Shown: positions 16,329 through 24,996, counted from the first letter of the stretch. The stretch: 64,000 bases of DNA from Glaciecola sp964195425 (GCA_964195425.1 CAXMOM010000043.1:124001-188000), one strand, 5' to 3'. Numbers and translations are program-made. Notes: generated by a model from the sequence alone, not told the origin.

Positions 16329-18809
16329 GTGGCGCAGGCACCAAATCAGCCCCCTTCTAATCGACCAAAAGAGAAATCTCAAGACGACGATATTGCAAAA
16401 CTCAATACGCCGCCGCATTCTTTGGAAGCTGAACAAGCAGTATTAGGCAGTATTATTCAGTCGATAGACGCTTGGGATAAGGTAGCCGAAATTCTTATTC
16501 AAGAAGATTTTTATAACCGTTCTCACCGAGTTGTATTTACAGCAATTACGCGCTTAATTGCGAAAAATAGTGCAGCCGACCCTATTACTTTAAAGGCCGA
16601 GCTTGAGCTACATAACGAATTAGACGATGTGGGTGGTTTTAGTTATTTAGTTAATTTAGCGAGAAACACACCTAGCTCTTCAAATATTACTGCTTATGCA
16701 AATATTGTACGCGAAAGGGCGGTAGTTCGAGAATTAATAGGCGCTGCTAACGATATTGCCGATGTTAGTTTTAATCCAGAAGGTCGTGACAGCAAAGAAT
16801 TGCTCGATTTAGCTGAAACCAAAGTGTTCGAGATTGCCGAAAAACGAACCGCTGCGAATGAAGGCCCTATAAGCGTTTCTTTAGCCTTACAAAAAACAGT
16901 AGGGCGTATTGAAGAGCTGGCTAAACTAAAAAAATCCGTTACGGGTGTGTCCACTGGTTATACCGATTTAGATGCGAAAACCAGTGGTTTGCAACCATCA
17001 GATTTGATCATCGTTGCAGCACGCCCATCAATGGGTAAATGCATTGTGTCGGGCTCTAGCGTAGTTGACCCAGCATCGGGTGCGGTAATAACCATTGACG
17101 ACATGGTCAAACTAAAAAAAGGCAGGGTTACTTCAGTAACTAATGAATTTACGTTAACCCAATCAGGGGTGAGCGAGTTTGTAGACGACGGTATCAAGCC
17201 TGTTTTTGAAGTAGTTACGGCCTTGGGCCGCAGTATACAAACCACTATTACTCACCCTTTTTTAACCGGCAATGGTTGGCAAGCCTTGGCCGATATTTCA
17301 ATAGGCGAGTTTATTGCTGTGCCAAGAGTGTTGCCTGTATTTGGTAAGCATGAATTTACAGATGCAGAGATTAATAAACATGCAAGTCTTGTGCTTGATC
17401 AGCAAGGTATACTGAGCCTCCCAGAGTGTATATTTACGGCTGAGCAATCATCACTAAGCCGATTTATTCATCAATTGTTTGTTAGCAATGCAACGCTATT
17501 GTTAGATGACTCCAATCAAGCCCAGCTCCTTTTCGAAACTAAAAAGCCAAAGGTTGCGAAGCAGGTACAGCATCTGCTGCTTCGCTTTGGTATTGTTGCT
17601 AAGCTTATACATCAGCAAGAAGACGGCACTCCCCAAGGTAGTGATTCACAAAGTAATAATCAAGTTAAAATACACGAACAAAAGAGTGTTTGTCATTTTA
17701 TTAATGTTATTGGTCGCATTGGTACAAAAAATGAAATTGAGTCACTTCTTAACGAACTTGATAAAACATCAAGCGATTCCGACATACTGCCAAATACAGT
17801 AATTGCCTATATTGATTCACTCAAAGGCAATAGTAGTTGGGATGAGCTGCTTGATAGCAAAGGGTTTATACACCAGCAAAGCTACAGCAATCATTTTCTT
17901 GCACTAAAAAATGGCCAATTAACTAGAGAAGACGCCGCTTTTTTTGCTACCGTCTTTGATGATAGTTATTTGCAATCGTTGTCTACATCAGACCTATATT
18001 GGGATGAGATAGTCACGATAGAAGCTAAAGGTGAGCAGCAGGTATACGACTTAACTGTGCCCGAACTGCATAACTTTATTGCTCAAGACATTTGTGTGCA
18101 CAATACTACTTTTGCGATGAACTTAGTCGAAAACGCTCTGTTGCTTGAAGAAAAACCGGTACTCGTATTCAGTCTTGAGATGCCATCTGACCAAATTATG
18201 ATGAGGATGCTTGCCTCGTTGAGTCGGGTTAACCAATCTTCAATACGTACGGCGCAATTAAACGACGATGATTGGGGTAAAATCCAATCGAGTATGGTCA
18301 TGCTCAAGGAAAGAGATAACCTTTATATAGATGATTCTTCTGGTCTAACGCCTATGGAAGTGCGCACTCGCGCGCGTAAATTAGCGCGTGACAAGGGTGG
18401 TCTGTCGATGATCATGATTGATTACCTGCAATTGATGCGTGTGCCTAGCTTATCTGACAATAGAACGCTTGAAATATCTGAAATATCGCGTTCTCTTAAA
18501 GCCTTGGCAAAAGAAATGAAGTGTCCTGTTGTTGCATTGTCACAGCTTAACCGAGGTTTAGAGCAGCGTGCCGACAAACGCCCAATTAACTCAGACTTAC
18601 GTGAATCAGGTGCTATTGAGCAAGATGCCGACCTTATTATGTTCATATACCGTGATGAGGTTTATAACGAGAATAGTGATATAAAAGGCGTTGCCGAAAT
18701 TATTATTGGTAAGCAAAGAAACGGTCCAATAGGCACCACTAGATTAACTTTCCAAGGGCAGTTTTCGCGTTTTGACAATTATACGGGACCTGCTTACGGC
18801 GAAGATTAG
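16329..18809 (+). CDS. dnaB: Replicative DNA helicase DnaB interrupted by an intein
   Basis: The 826-residue frame starts with GTG at 16329 after AAGGA. Residues 1-237 and 593-826 join to a 471-residue DnaB, the normal length for this ring helicase that unwinds DNA at the replication fork. The host protein has the N-terminal DnaG-interacting domain (LNTPPHSLEAEQAVLGSII), Walker A split by the intein (ARPSMGK before it, TTFAMN after it), Walker B (MIMIDYLQLMRV), ALSQLNRGLEQR and the arginine-finger region SDLRESGAIEQDAD. The insertion falls inside the P-loop, so helicase activity depends on splicing. It stands alone between intergenic regions; a bidirectional terminator separates it from the convergent OmpA gene. 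Confidence 0.97.
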   Translation: MAQAPNQPPSNRPKEKSQDDDIAKLNTPPHSLEAEQAVLGSIIQSIDAWDKVAEILIQEDFYNRSHRVVFTAITRLIAKNSAADPITLKAELELHNELDDVGGFSYLVNLARNTPSSSNITAYANIVRERAVVRELIGAANDIADVSFNPEGRDSKELLDLAETKVFEIAEKRTAANEGPISVSLALQKTVGRIEELAKLKKSVTGVSTGYTDLDAKTSGLQPSDLIIVAARPSMGKCIVSGSSVVDPASGAVITIDDMVKLKKGRVTSVTNEFTLTQSGVSEFVDDGIKPVFEVVTALGRSIQTTITHPFLTGNGWQALADISIGEFIAVPRVLPVFGKHEFTDAEINKHASLVLDQQGILSLPECIFTAEQSSLSRFIHQLFVSNATLLLDDSNQAQLLFETKKPKVAKQVQHLLLRFGIVAKLIHQQEDGTPQGSDSQSNNQVKIHEQKSVCHFINVIGRIGTKNEIESLLNELDKTSSDSDILPNTVIAYIDSLKGNSSWDELLDSKGFIHQQSYSNHFLALKNGQLTREDAAFFATVFDDSYLQSLSTSDLYWDEIVTIEAKGEQQVYDLTVPELHNFIAQDICVHNTTFAMNLVENALLLEEKPVLVFSLEMPSDQIMMRMLASLSRVNQSSIRTAQLNDDDWGKIQSSMVMLKERDNLYIDDSSGLTPMEVRTRARKLARDKGGLSMIMIDYLQLMRVPSLSDNRTLEISEISRSLKALAKEMKCPVVALSQLNRGLEQRADKRPINSDLRESGAIEQDADLIMFIYRDEVYNENSDIKGVAEIIIGKQRNGPIGTTRLTFQGQFSRFDNYTGPAYGED
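17040..18104 (+). mobile_element. DnaB intein (355 residues) with a degenerate endonuclease region
   Basis: The intein runs from Cys1 (codon 17040-17042) to the terminal His-Asn (codons 18099-18104). The first extein residue after it is Thr. Splicing motifs are present: block A starting CIVSGSSVVDP, block B with the TxxH motif in TTITHPFLTGNGW, block F containing VYDLTVPELHNFIA, and block G ICVHN. The central part is about 200 residues, which is endonuclease-sized. The first LAGLIDADG motif is not visible, and the second appears only as FIHQLFVSNATLLLDD, where an acidic catalytic residue would be expected near SNA. I infer a splicing-competent intein whose homing endonuclease has decayed. Confidence 0.93.
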
Positions 18810-18861
18810 ATGCGTGAGCGTATTGGAAAAGATGAGACAGTAATATAATCACAGAAAAAAT

Positions 18862-18895
18862 AAAGCCCCAAAGAATACTTCATCTTTGGGGCTTT
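18862..18895. terminator. Bidirectional terminator between dnaB and the OmpA-like gene
   Basis: AAAGCCCCAAAGA (18862-18874) pairs with TCTTTGGGGCTTT (18883-18895). A-rich and T-rich flanks on both sides suit termination of both convergent genes. Confidence 0.9.
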
Positions 18896-18934
18896 TGTCG
18901 TTTTAGCTAATGGTAACTTAGCCAAATTGTGTTT

Positions 18935-20233
18935 TTAGCGAGTTACTTTGCTTTCTACCAATGCAGTCACTTTAACTTCAATACGACGGTTTATGCGATG
19001 TGCTTCAGCCGTGTTAGCAGTATCTTTTAATCGCGTTACACCATAACCAATCGCTTCTAAACGACTACCGTCTAATTCATATTCATTAATTAAAAGAGTA
19101 CGAACCGATTTAGCACGTTTCTCAGACAACATTTGATTGTAGTCGGCGTTACCTGTCGCTGAAGAGTGACCTTCAATAACCGCTTGAGTATTCGGGAAGC
19201 GAGCCATGAACGCAACAAACTCTTGAATGCGAGCCGAGTCAGGGTTAGTGATTATGCTACTGTTATTACCAAACAACATATCAAGAGCTACCGAGACTTC
19301 TTTTTGCTCAAACACACTACAGCCAGTTGCGTCTACTTTGTCTGTCGCAGGCGTACCTAAACAATTATCAACGCTGTCGAGCACGCCGTCGTTGTCGGTG
19401 TCTAAATTAACTGCGCAGCCTTTAACATTAACGCGAACACCAGGTGCTGTATTTGGACAGCTGTCGTTTGCATCGAGTACACCGTCTTTGTCTGCATCTT
19501 TGATCTCACAGCCTTTTGCATCTACTACGCTTCCTGCCGGAGTATTTGGACATTGGTCTTGTGCATTTAATACACCGTCGCCGTCCATATCGATGTTACA
19601 ACCTGTTGCATCTACCTGTTGGCCAACAGGTGTTGCTGGACAACGGTCTACAGCATCGTATACACCATCGCCGTCGGTATCTGGGTTAGATACGACTTTG
19701 GTGGCACCAAAAATATAGGCTAAACCCAATTTTGCACTATATTCTCTGTGGCCCTGACCAAAATCATGATATGCCGCAACTTCGGTAATTATGCGCATGG
19801 TGTCAGACATTTCCCAATGTTTACCAACTCCCATTGCGGCCAGGCCATAGTTTGCACTATCAAGTGATTGTGAACGAAGACCACCAAAGAAATAGGCTGC
19901 GTCGTTTTCTAGGAAGTACATCATGTCACCGCCTAGTTGAATTCCGTCTTGATCCGTTGCGCGTGGATCGTCACTATCGTTATCAAGTGATACACGGCCA
20001 AGTTCAAATCTGACTCCCCATGAAGGGTCAAAACGAAAGCCGACTTCGCCACCAACTCCGAAGCCGTCACCTAATCCACCAATGGGCTCAATTTTGGTAA
20101 TATCAGCGCCGTAATATTGAACGAAACCACCTACCCAACTGTCGTAAGGAGGCGCGTCTTTTGTTTCTTGTGCTTGAACCGTGGACATTGCGACGGTTAG
20201 GGCCGCTGCCACACATAATGTAAGTTTTTTCAT
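18935..20233 (-). CDS. OmpA-family porin with thrombospondin type 3 repeats
   Basis: The 432-residue protein has a signal peptide (1-21), an N-terminal outer-membrane beta-barrel (about 25-175), four or more calcium-binding TSP3 repeats (about 178-300; DTDGDGVYDAVDRCPATP and variants ending in GC) and an OmpA-like peptidoglycan-binding domain (about 315-425; VIEGHSSATGNADYNQMLSE, then RINRRIEVKV). It links the outer membrane to the cell wall. The paired cysteines in each TSP3 repeat and the DxDxDG loops suggest a calcium-stabilised rod between barrel and cell-wall domain. It is a single gene ending at a shared terminator. The same repeat type recurs in the secreted GH16 enzyme at the other end of the window. 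Confidence 0.93.
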   Translation of the reverse strand: MKKLTLCVAAALTVAMSTVQAQETKDAPPYDSWVGGFVQYYGADITKIEPIGGLGDGFGVGGEVGFRFDPSWGVRFELGRVSLDNDSDDPRATDQDGIQLGGDMMYFLENDAAYFFGGLRSQSLDSANYGLAAMGVGKHWEMSDTMRIITEVAAYHDFGQGHREYSAKLGLAYIFGATKVVSNPDTDGDGVYDAVDRCPATPVGQQVDATGCNIDMDGDGVLNAQDQCPNTPAGSVVDAKGCEIKDADKDGVLDANDSCPNTAPGVRVNVKGCAVNLDTDNDGVLDSVDNCLGTPATDKVDATGCSVFEQKEVSVALDMLFGNNSSIITNPDSARIQEFVAFMARFPNTQAVIEGHSSATGNADYNQMLSEKRAKSVRTLLINEYELDGSRLEAIGYGVTRLKDTANTAEAHRINRRIEVKVTALVESKVTR

Positions 20234-20315
20234 ATATATTCCTTTATTCTAAATTGTTGTTTAAACCAAATATGCTTGTTTTAAACATAGTTTTTCGTAG
20301 CGCTGATTCATTATA

Positions 20316-20780
20316 CTAGTTATCGAAGCAAATTTCTAAGTATGCATTGCCCATTTTGCTAGTAAAGGTAAGAATAATTTTCGGGCCATCCACTTTATGC
20401 ACAATAATGTGGTCACTGCCAGAAACAATAACCGGCGTCGCCATTTCAAAATCATAATTTTGTTTGGACAGCTCGTTTTTCGCGCCACCGCAAATGATAT
20501 TGGTCATTTCGCCAACCATATCAAGCACTTGGTCATCTATTTCTTGAAGCTTTTCACCGAACATATTGTTCATTATATTAGCGGCGAGTTGTTTATCAAA
20601 GGTAATTGCCATTGAGCCTTTAACTTGCGGCCCTATCATCCCAATAATACCCGATATATCCCCAAGCGCGAGTTCATCAGACTTCGTCTCGGGTTTATGC
20701 GAGGTCAATTCAATTTGTGCCATGGTCCCAAGTACATTTTTTAACGACACTATAAAAGGGTTAATAAATGCTACATTCAC
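20316..20780 (-). CDS. cheX: CheX-type chemotaxis phosphatase
   Basis: The 154-residue protein matches the CheX family, which removes the phosphate from CheY~P. The catalytic ExxN pair is in VGEMTNIICGGAKNEL, and the fold-typical GDISGIIGMIGPQVKGSM segment precedes it. It starts with GTG at 20780, the base immediately after the stop of zur (the junction reads TAAGTG), so the two are translated from one message. No other chemotaxis gene is in the window; the pairing with a zinc regulator is unexpected. Related stand-alone CheX proteins may act on receivers other than CheY. Confidence 0.85.
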   Translation of the reverse strand: MNVAFINPFIVSLKNVLGTMAQIELTSHKPETKSDELALGDISGIIGMIGPQVKGSMAITFDKQLAANIMNNMFGEKLQEIDDQVLDMVGEMTNIICGGAKNELSKQNYDFEMATPVIVSGSDHIIVHKVDGPKIILTFTSKMGNAYLEICFDN

Positions 20781-21245
20781 TTATTCACTGCCTACAACTT
20801 GACATTTTTGACACATTCCATGAGCTTCGATGGTTTGACTGATAATTTGAAAGTTGTTTTGTTTTGCTTGTAACTCTAATGTCTCTTCAACACCTTCAGA
20901 ACTGATTTCTTGAACGTCGCCACAGCTATCACAAATTAAAAATTGCACAGGATGTGAACAGCCAAAGTGATGACATGCTTTAAAGGTGTTGGTAGATTCA
21001 ACTTTATGCACAAGACCTAATTCTAAGAAAAAATCTAAAGCTCTGTAAACCGTAGGTGGCTTAGCTGAATCTTCAACTACTTTTAGTTTATCAAGTAAGT
21101 CGTATGCACCGATAGAGGAATCTTCTTGCAAAAGTATTTCGTACACACGGGCACGCAGTGGTGTAAAACGTGCGCCTTTCTCTTCACAAAAGCTGCGGGC
21201 TTTGCTAAATAACAGTTGCTTACTTTTTGTAAGGACGATACTCAC
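20781..21245 (-). CDS. zur: Zinc uptake regulator Zur (Fur family)
   Basis: The 154-residue protein has a winged helix-turn-helix N-terminus (about 20-85; RVYEILLQEDSSIGAYDLLD and PTVYRALDFFLELGLVHKVE) and a C-terminal dimerisation domain with metal sites (KACHHFGCSHPVQFLICDSCG and CQKC). The CxxC pairs CDSC and CQKC form the structural zinc site of Fur proteins. The FKACHHFGCSHPVQFLIC stretch and short N-terminus are Zur-like rather than Fur-like. With zinc bound it represses zinc-import genes. It is divergent from nudC, whose product also has a zinc ribbon, and is directly followed by cheX. Confidence 0.88.
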   Translation of the reverse strand: MSIVLTKSKQLLFSKARSFCEEKGARFTPLRARVYEILLQEDSSIGAYDLLDKLKVVEDSAKPPTVYRALDFFLELGLVHKVESTNTFKACHHFGCSHPVQFLICDSCGDVQEISSEGVEETLELQAKQNNFQIISQTIEAHGMCQKCQVVGSE

Positions 21246-21401
21246 GCTTTCTTCATACCTTTAGAATGCCTTTTGCTTTACTCACCACGAGTCTAAAGGA
21301 CAGCGCCTTTTTATTTCAGTGGTGGATGAATGGTTCAATCGTGCCCGATTGTCGTAAATTACAAGTAAGTATATCATTGAGGGCATTGTGAACAAGTCAC
21401 A

Positions 21402-22307
21402 ATGTACGTAAAGTGTGATAATTGGCAGAATAAAGTTTGTCCATTTCGTCCTAAACAAAATCAAGGTAAGCGACAATTGAATAGTAAATCCCGTTTGTTC
21501 TTTGTATTTATCAATCAAAAAATTCTATTAAAGCGGGCAGTGCCGGCTGACCAGAGTGACATAAGCACGCTAAACTCATTGGCCGACTTAATGAGCCTAC
21601 CAGCTGAGTTGGCTGAGTATGCAGAGCAACAACAGTCATTGGTAATGAGCAGTCAATATGGTCAACATTGGCTAATTGATATCCACCATTTGGATTTTGA
21701 GCACGAAGAATATAAGCTGTTTTCTATGCGAGAACTGCTAGCAAGTTTGCCGGCTGAAGATTTTCAATATATTACCCAGGCATGGCAATACGCATTGTTT
21801 TTACGCACTCATCGATACTGTGGACGCTGCGGAGCAGCAATGCGAAAAGTTACTTGGGAAATGGCTATGCACTGCGACAAATGCAGCCATAGGGTTTATC
21901 CACGTGTTTCTCCGTGTATTATTGTCGCGATTCATAACGGCTCGCAAATTTTATTAGCTCAAGGTCCAAGGCAAGCAGGCGCGGGTTTTTATTCAACTTT
22001 AGCGGGTTTTGTTGAAAGTGCAGAATCACTGGAACAAGCCGTTCACAGAGAAGTCATGGAAGAAGTCAGCGTGAGCGTCAAAAATATCGATTATTTTAGT
22101 AGCCAACCATGGCCATTTCCACATTCCCTGATGGTCGGCTATATTGCCGAGTATAATGGTGGCGACATTAAAGTAGATGGTAAAGAGATTCATGATGCCC
22201 AGTGGTTTAATATTGATAATTTGCCAAATACGCCACCTAAAGTTTCCATTGCGGGGCAACTGATAGAAGAAACTCTGCGTAGAATAAAGAAAAGCGACAA
22301 AATTTAA
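21402..22307 (+). CDS. nudC: NAD(+)/NADH pyrophosphatase NudC
   Basis: The 301-residue protein has an N-terminal domain, a four-cysteine zinc ribbon (YCGRCGAAMRK and HCDKCSHRVYPR) and a Nudix domain. The Nudix box reads GFVESAESLEQAVHREV then MEEVSV; its metal-binding glutamates are kept but the usual glycine near the end is serine. The NudC-specific SQPWPFPHSLM follows, which identifies the NADH/NAD-capped-RNA hydrolase group. It hydrolyses NAD(H) to NMN(H) and AMP and can remove NAD caps from RNA. The start at 21402 gives a protein about 40 residues longer than E. coli NudC; a later start is possible. It is divergent from zur and followed 73 bases later by hemE. Confidence 0.88.
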   Translation: MYVKCDNWQNKVCPFRPKQNQGKRQLNSKSRLFFVFINQKILLKRAVPADQSDISTLNSLADLMSLPAELAEYAEQQQSLVMSSQYGQHWLIDIHHLDFEHEEYKLFSMRELLASLPAEDFQYITQAWQYALFLRTHRYCGRCGAAMRKVTWEMAMHCDKCSHRVYPRVSPCIIVAIHNGSQILLAQGPRQAGAGFYSTLAGFVESAESLEQAVHREVMEEVSVSVKNIDYFSSQPWPFPHSLMVGYIAEYNGGDIKVDGKEIHDAQWFNIDNLPNTPPKVSIAGQLIEETLRRIKKSDKI

Positions 22308-22380
22308 AGTATACTACGGCGCAAAATTTGACCGTCAAAATAACCCTTATTATTAGTTATCCAGAGATTATAATTACTTT

Positions 22381-23445
22381 ATGACTGAACTGAAAAACGA
22401 TAGATATATTCGCGCTTTATTAAAACAACCTGTAGATACCACACCTGTGTGGATGATGCGTCAAGCCGGGCGGTATCTGCCGGAATACAAGGCCCTACGC
22501 AGCGAGGCGGGAGATTTTATGGCGCTTTGCACTAATCCCGAATTAGCCTGTGAGGTAACCTTACAACCACTTCGTAGATTTGACTTAGATGCGGCTATTT
22601 TATTTTCTGATATTTTAACTATTCCCGATGCTATGGGTCTTGGTTTATATTTCGAAACTGGGGAAGGTCCTAAATTCAAGCAGACTATTAAGAGTATGGC
22701 CGATGTTAAAAAGTTGCCAAACCCAGATCCTGAAATAGAGCTTAAATATGTGATGGATGCGGTACGTACTATTCGTAAAAATTTGCAGGGCAGTGTGCCA
22801 CTGATTGGCTTTTCTGGAAGCCCTTGGACACTAGCCACTTATATGGTCGAAGGCGGCGCGAGCAAAGCGTTTACTAAAATTAAAAAAATGGCTTTTGCCG
22901 AGCCTCAAACATTGCATTTGCTACTCGACAAGCTTGCCGATTCAGTAATTTTGTATTTGAATGCGCAAATAGCGGCAGGTGCGCAGTCGGTCATGATATT
23001 CGACACATGGGGCGGCGTATTAAGCCCACGAGATTACAAATTATTCTCTTTGCAATATATGGAAAAAATAGTAGCGGGCCTTACCCGCGAATATGAAGGC
23101 AAAAAGGTCCCAGTGACTTTGTTTACTAAAAATGGTGGCATGTGGTTGGAGTCTATTGCTGCAACGGGTTGTGATGCACTTGGCCTTGATTGGACCATAG
23201 ATATTGCCGCTGCCAAAGCAAGAGTCGGCGATAAGGTAGCCTTGCAAGGCAACATGGATCCTTCAATACTTTACGCGGGCAAAGACAGAATTGAACAAGA
23301 GGTACAAGATATCCTCGCTGGTTTTGGTGAAGGCGAAGGGCATGTTTTTAACTTAGGCCATGGTATTCATTTAGATGTACCGCCTGAAAATGCGGGTCAC
23401 TTTGTAGAAGCAGTGCATAAATATAGCAAGCAGTATCATAAATAG
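22381..23445 (+). CDS. hemE: Uroporphyrinogen decarboxylase
   Basis: This 354-residue enzyme converts uroporphyrinogen III to coproporphyrinogen III in haem synthesis. Signature 1 is PVWMMRQAGRYLPEY near residue 23, with the phosphate-contacting arginines; signature 2 is GFSGSPWTLATYMVEGG near 142. The catalytic Asp in ILFSDILTIPDAMG is present. Length matches the family. The nudC-hemE neighbourhood is common in gammaproteobacteria. It lies 74 bases downstream of nudC on the same strand and could be co-transcribed. Confidence 0.97.
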   Translation: MTELKNDRYIRALLKQPVDTTPVWMMRQAGRYLPEYKALRSEAGDFMALCTNPELACEVTLQPLRRFDLDAAILFSDILTIPDAMGLGLYFETGEGPKFKQTIKSMADVKKLPNPDPEIELKYVMDAVRTIRKNLQGSVPLIGFSGSPWTLATYMVEGGASKAFTKIKKMAFAEPQTLHLLLDKLADSVILYLNAQIAAGAQSVMIFDTWGGVLSPRDYKLFSLQYMEKIVAGLTREYEGKKVPVTLFTKNGGMWLESIAATGCDALGLDWTIDIAAAKARVGDKVALQGNMDPSILYAGKDRIEQEVQDILAGFGEGEGHVFNLGHGIHLDVPPENAGHFVEAVHKYSKQYHK

Positions 23446-23529
23446 TACCAACAATACTGAAGCAAAAATAAACGGATAGTTAAAAATGTGCATGTATAGG
23501 GTTGCTACTAAAGGTAGGCGAATAACAAT

Positions 23530-24078
23530 ATGGTGAAAATATTCACTATATTGTTGTTGTTAGCAGCAATGGCGGTTTTGTCGACTTCTTGCTCGACGTT
23601 AACTAAAGATTGGCGAACTAGTTCTAGAGAGTCAGCTGGTTTATCTGTTAACCCTTCGCTTGCCACTCAGGCCATTATTGAGGTCTACGCTGCTGATGCT
23701 TTTAGCTGGCGTGGATGGTTTGCGGTGCATTCATGGATGGTTATAAAACCTCAAGACGCTAAAGAGTACACTGTTTATGAAGTAGTGGGCTGGCGGGTAA
23801 ATAGTGGTTTACCCGCTTTACGAAAAATAAGCACAATGACTCCTGACCGTTTTTGGTATGGAGCAAAGCCAGAAAAAATTCTATATATAGAAGGCGATGA
23901 TGCCGCGCGTCTTATTCCACAGGTTGAAGCAGCAATTGCGCGCTATCCATATGCCAATGAATACACCCTATTTCCCGGTCCAAATAGCAATACCTTTCCA
24001 GCGTGGGTTGGTCTGCAAGTACCTGCATTAGGACTCGAGATGCCGTTTGACGCAATTGGAAGCGGTTACGCCGATTAA
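23530..24078 (+). CDS. DUF3750 protein, probable lipoprotein, short form
   Basis: The 182-residue protein begins with a hydrophobic signal and a lipobox-like LSTSC, so Cys21 may be lipid-modified. The rest matches DUF3750: SWRGWFAVHSWMVIKP, VVGWRV, then LFPGPNSNTFPAWVGLQVP and LGLEMPFDAIGSGYAD. The conserved cysteine-protease-like HxW and NSN motifs suggest an enzyme, but no function is established. Family members I know of usually continue for 50-80 residues after the AIG motif, whereas this one stops there, so it may be a natural short form or a 3' truncation. It lies 84 bases after hemE. Confidence 0.7.
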   Translation: MVKIFTILLLLAAMAVLSTSCSTLTKDWRTSSRESAGLSVNPSLATQAIIEVYAADAFSWRGWFAVHSWMVIKPQDAKEYTVYEVVGWRVNSGLPALRKISTMTPDRFWYGAKPEKILYIEGDDAARLIPQVEAAIARYPYANEYTLFPGPNSNTFPAWVGLQVPALGLEMPFDAIGSGYAD

Positions 24079-24120
24079 TTTAGGCACTTTGTCCTTTTGC
24101 TATGATTAATAAAAGAAGGT

Positions 24121-24145
24121 AATAAGCGTAATTAAGACGCTTATT
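24121..24145 (+). terminator. Weak hairpin after the DUF3750 gene
   Basis: AATAAGCG (24121-24128) pairs with CGCTTATT (24138-24145), followed by TTTAGG and then CCTTTTT. It is a plausible but weak terminator. Confidence 0.4.
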
Positions 24146-24292
24146 TTAGGTCCTTTTTAAACACGGGCTATTTACTTACTTTCGTTAACTGTATAAAATA
24201 CACGTAGTCTTTGGTTATTAATGACATGTTTTATTTTTAAGTGTGTGGCTTTTTTGGCCTAGCCAGCAACCATAAAAGAGTAAAGCAGTGCA

Positions 24293-24616
24293 ATGAAACC
24301 ATATGCAGATATTTCCGAATTGATTGAATCGTTAGAGTTGGAAATAGCGTCGCTGGAAGATACAATTGCGACGCTACAAAAAGAACCGCAAAGCGTTAAC
24401 GAACAAATTATTTTTGAATATATTGACACTCGTAGTACCGGTAAAACGAAAGATTTTGTTAGGTCATTAGATATTAAATCTGAGCGTGGTTCTTTATATT
24501 CATCAGGTGATGTAAGCAAACTTATAAAAGACGGAGCGGATGATATTTCATCCGAATTACTCGTTATTGCGAAAAAGGTAACGAATATTAAAAAAAATAG
24601 CGGTAAAAAGCGCTAA
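24293..24616 (+). CDS. Small hypothetical protein with coiled-coil start
   Basis: The 107-residue protein is highly charged. Residues 6-33 (ISELIESLELEIASLEDTIA and following) form a leucine-rich amphipathic helix consistent with a coiled coil. A central segment IIFEYIDTRSTGKTKDFVRS precedes a lysine-rich tail (KKVTNIKKNSGKKR). No domain is recognised. It sits just upstream of a cold-shock gene on the same strand, 116 bases away. The ribosome binding site is weak, but codon use and length make a real gene likely. Confidence 0.6.
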   Translation: MKPYADISELIESLELEIASLEDTIATLQKEPQSVNEQIIFEYIDTRSTGKTKDFVRSLDIKSERGSLYSSGDVSKLIKDGADDISSELLVIAKKVTNIKKNSGKKR

Positions 24617-24732
24617 TTAGTAATATACTAGTGATACACCACAAAAAGTGGTTAAATTTGATTAAAGTTCTGATTATGTGATGGTGATAGCAAATCGGAA
24701 TTATATTTTTCACCAAATATAAAGAGAGTGTT

Positions 24733-24939
24733 ATGAGTAAAGGTACAGTTAAGTGGTTCAATGCAGATAAAGGTTTCGGCTTTATTACTCCTGAAGACGG
24801 CAGCAAAGATTTGTTTGTTCACCATTCAGAAATTCAAGCTGGCGGCGGTTATGCTACGTTGAATGATGGCCAAGCAGTAGAGTTTGAAGTTGGTCAAGGA
24901 CAAAAAGGTCCATGTGCAAATAAAGTTGTTGCTATCTAA
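24733..24939 (+). CDS. Cold-shock protein, CspA family
   Basis: The 68-residue protein is one cold-shock domain. RNP1 is KGFGFITP and RNP2 is DLFVHHSEI; the start SKGTVKWFNADKGFG is canonical. It binds single-stranded RNA and DNA and melts RNA structure. AAAGAGAG lies about seven bases before the ATG. The 116-base upstream gap may act as a structured cold-responsive leader, as for other csp genes, but I cannot show that from sequence. It ends at a hairpin terminator. Confidence 0.96.
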   Translation: MSKGTVKWFNADKGFGFITPEDGSKDLFVHHSEIQAGGGYATLNDGQAVEFEVGQGQKGPCANKVVAI

Positions 24940-24956
24940 GTAATAATGCATATTTG

Positions 24957-24996
24957 GGTAGCCGGAGGTATTTGCCTCTAGCTACCACATTCCTTT
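24957..24996 (+). terminator. Terminator after the cold-shock gene
   Basis: GGTAGC (24957-24962) pairs with GCTACC (24981-24986), and inside it GAGG (24965-24968) pairs with CCTC (24975-24978) around a six-base loop. The run CATTCCTTTTT follows. Confidence 0.7.

Noticed and set aside
17506..17802. Alternative frame inside the intein region
   Set aside because: It overlaps the in-frame intein and shows no domain; a nested endonuclease gene is not supported.
19227..19718. Plus-strand open frame opposite the OmpA TSP3 repeats
   Set aside because: Its repeats mirror the TSP3 repeats of the real gene on the other strand.
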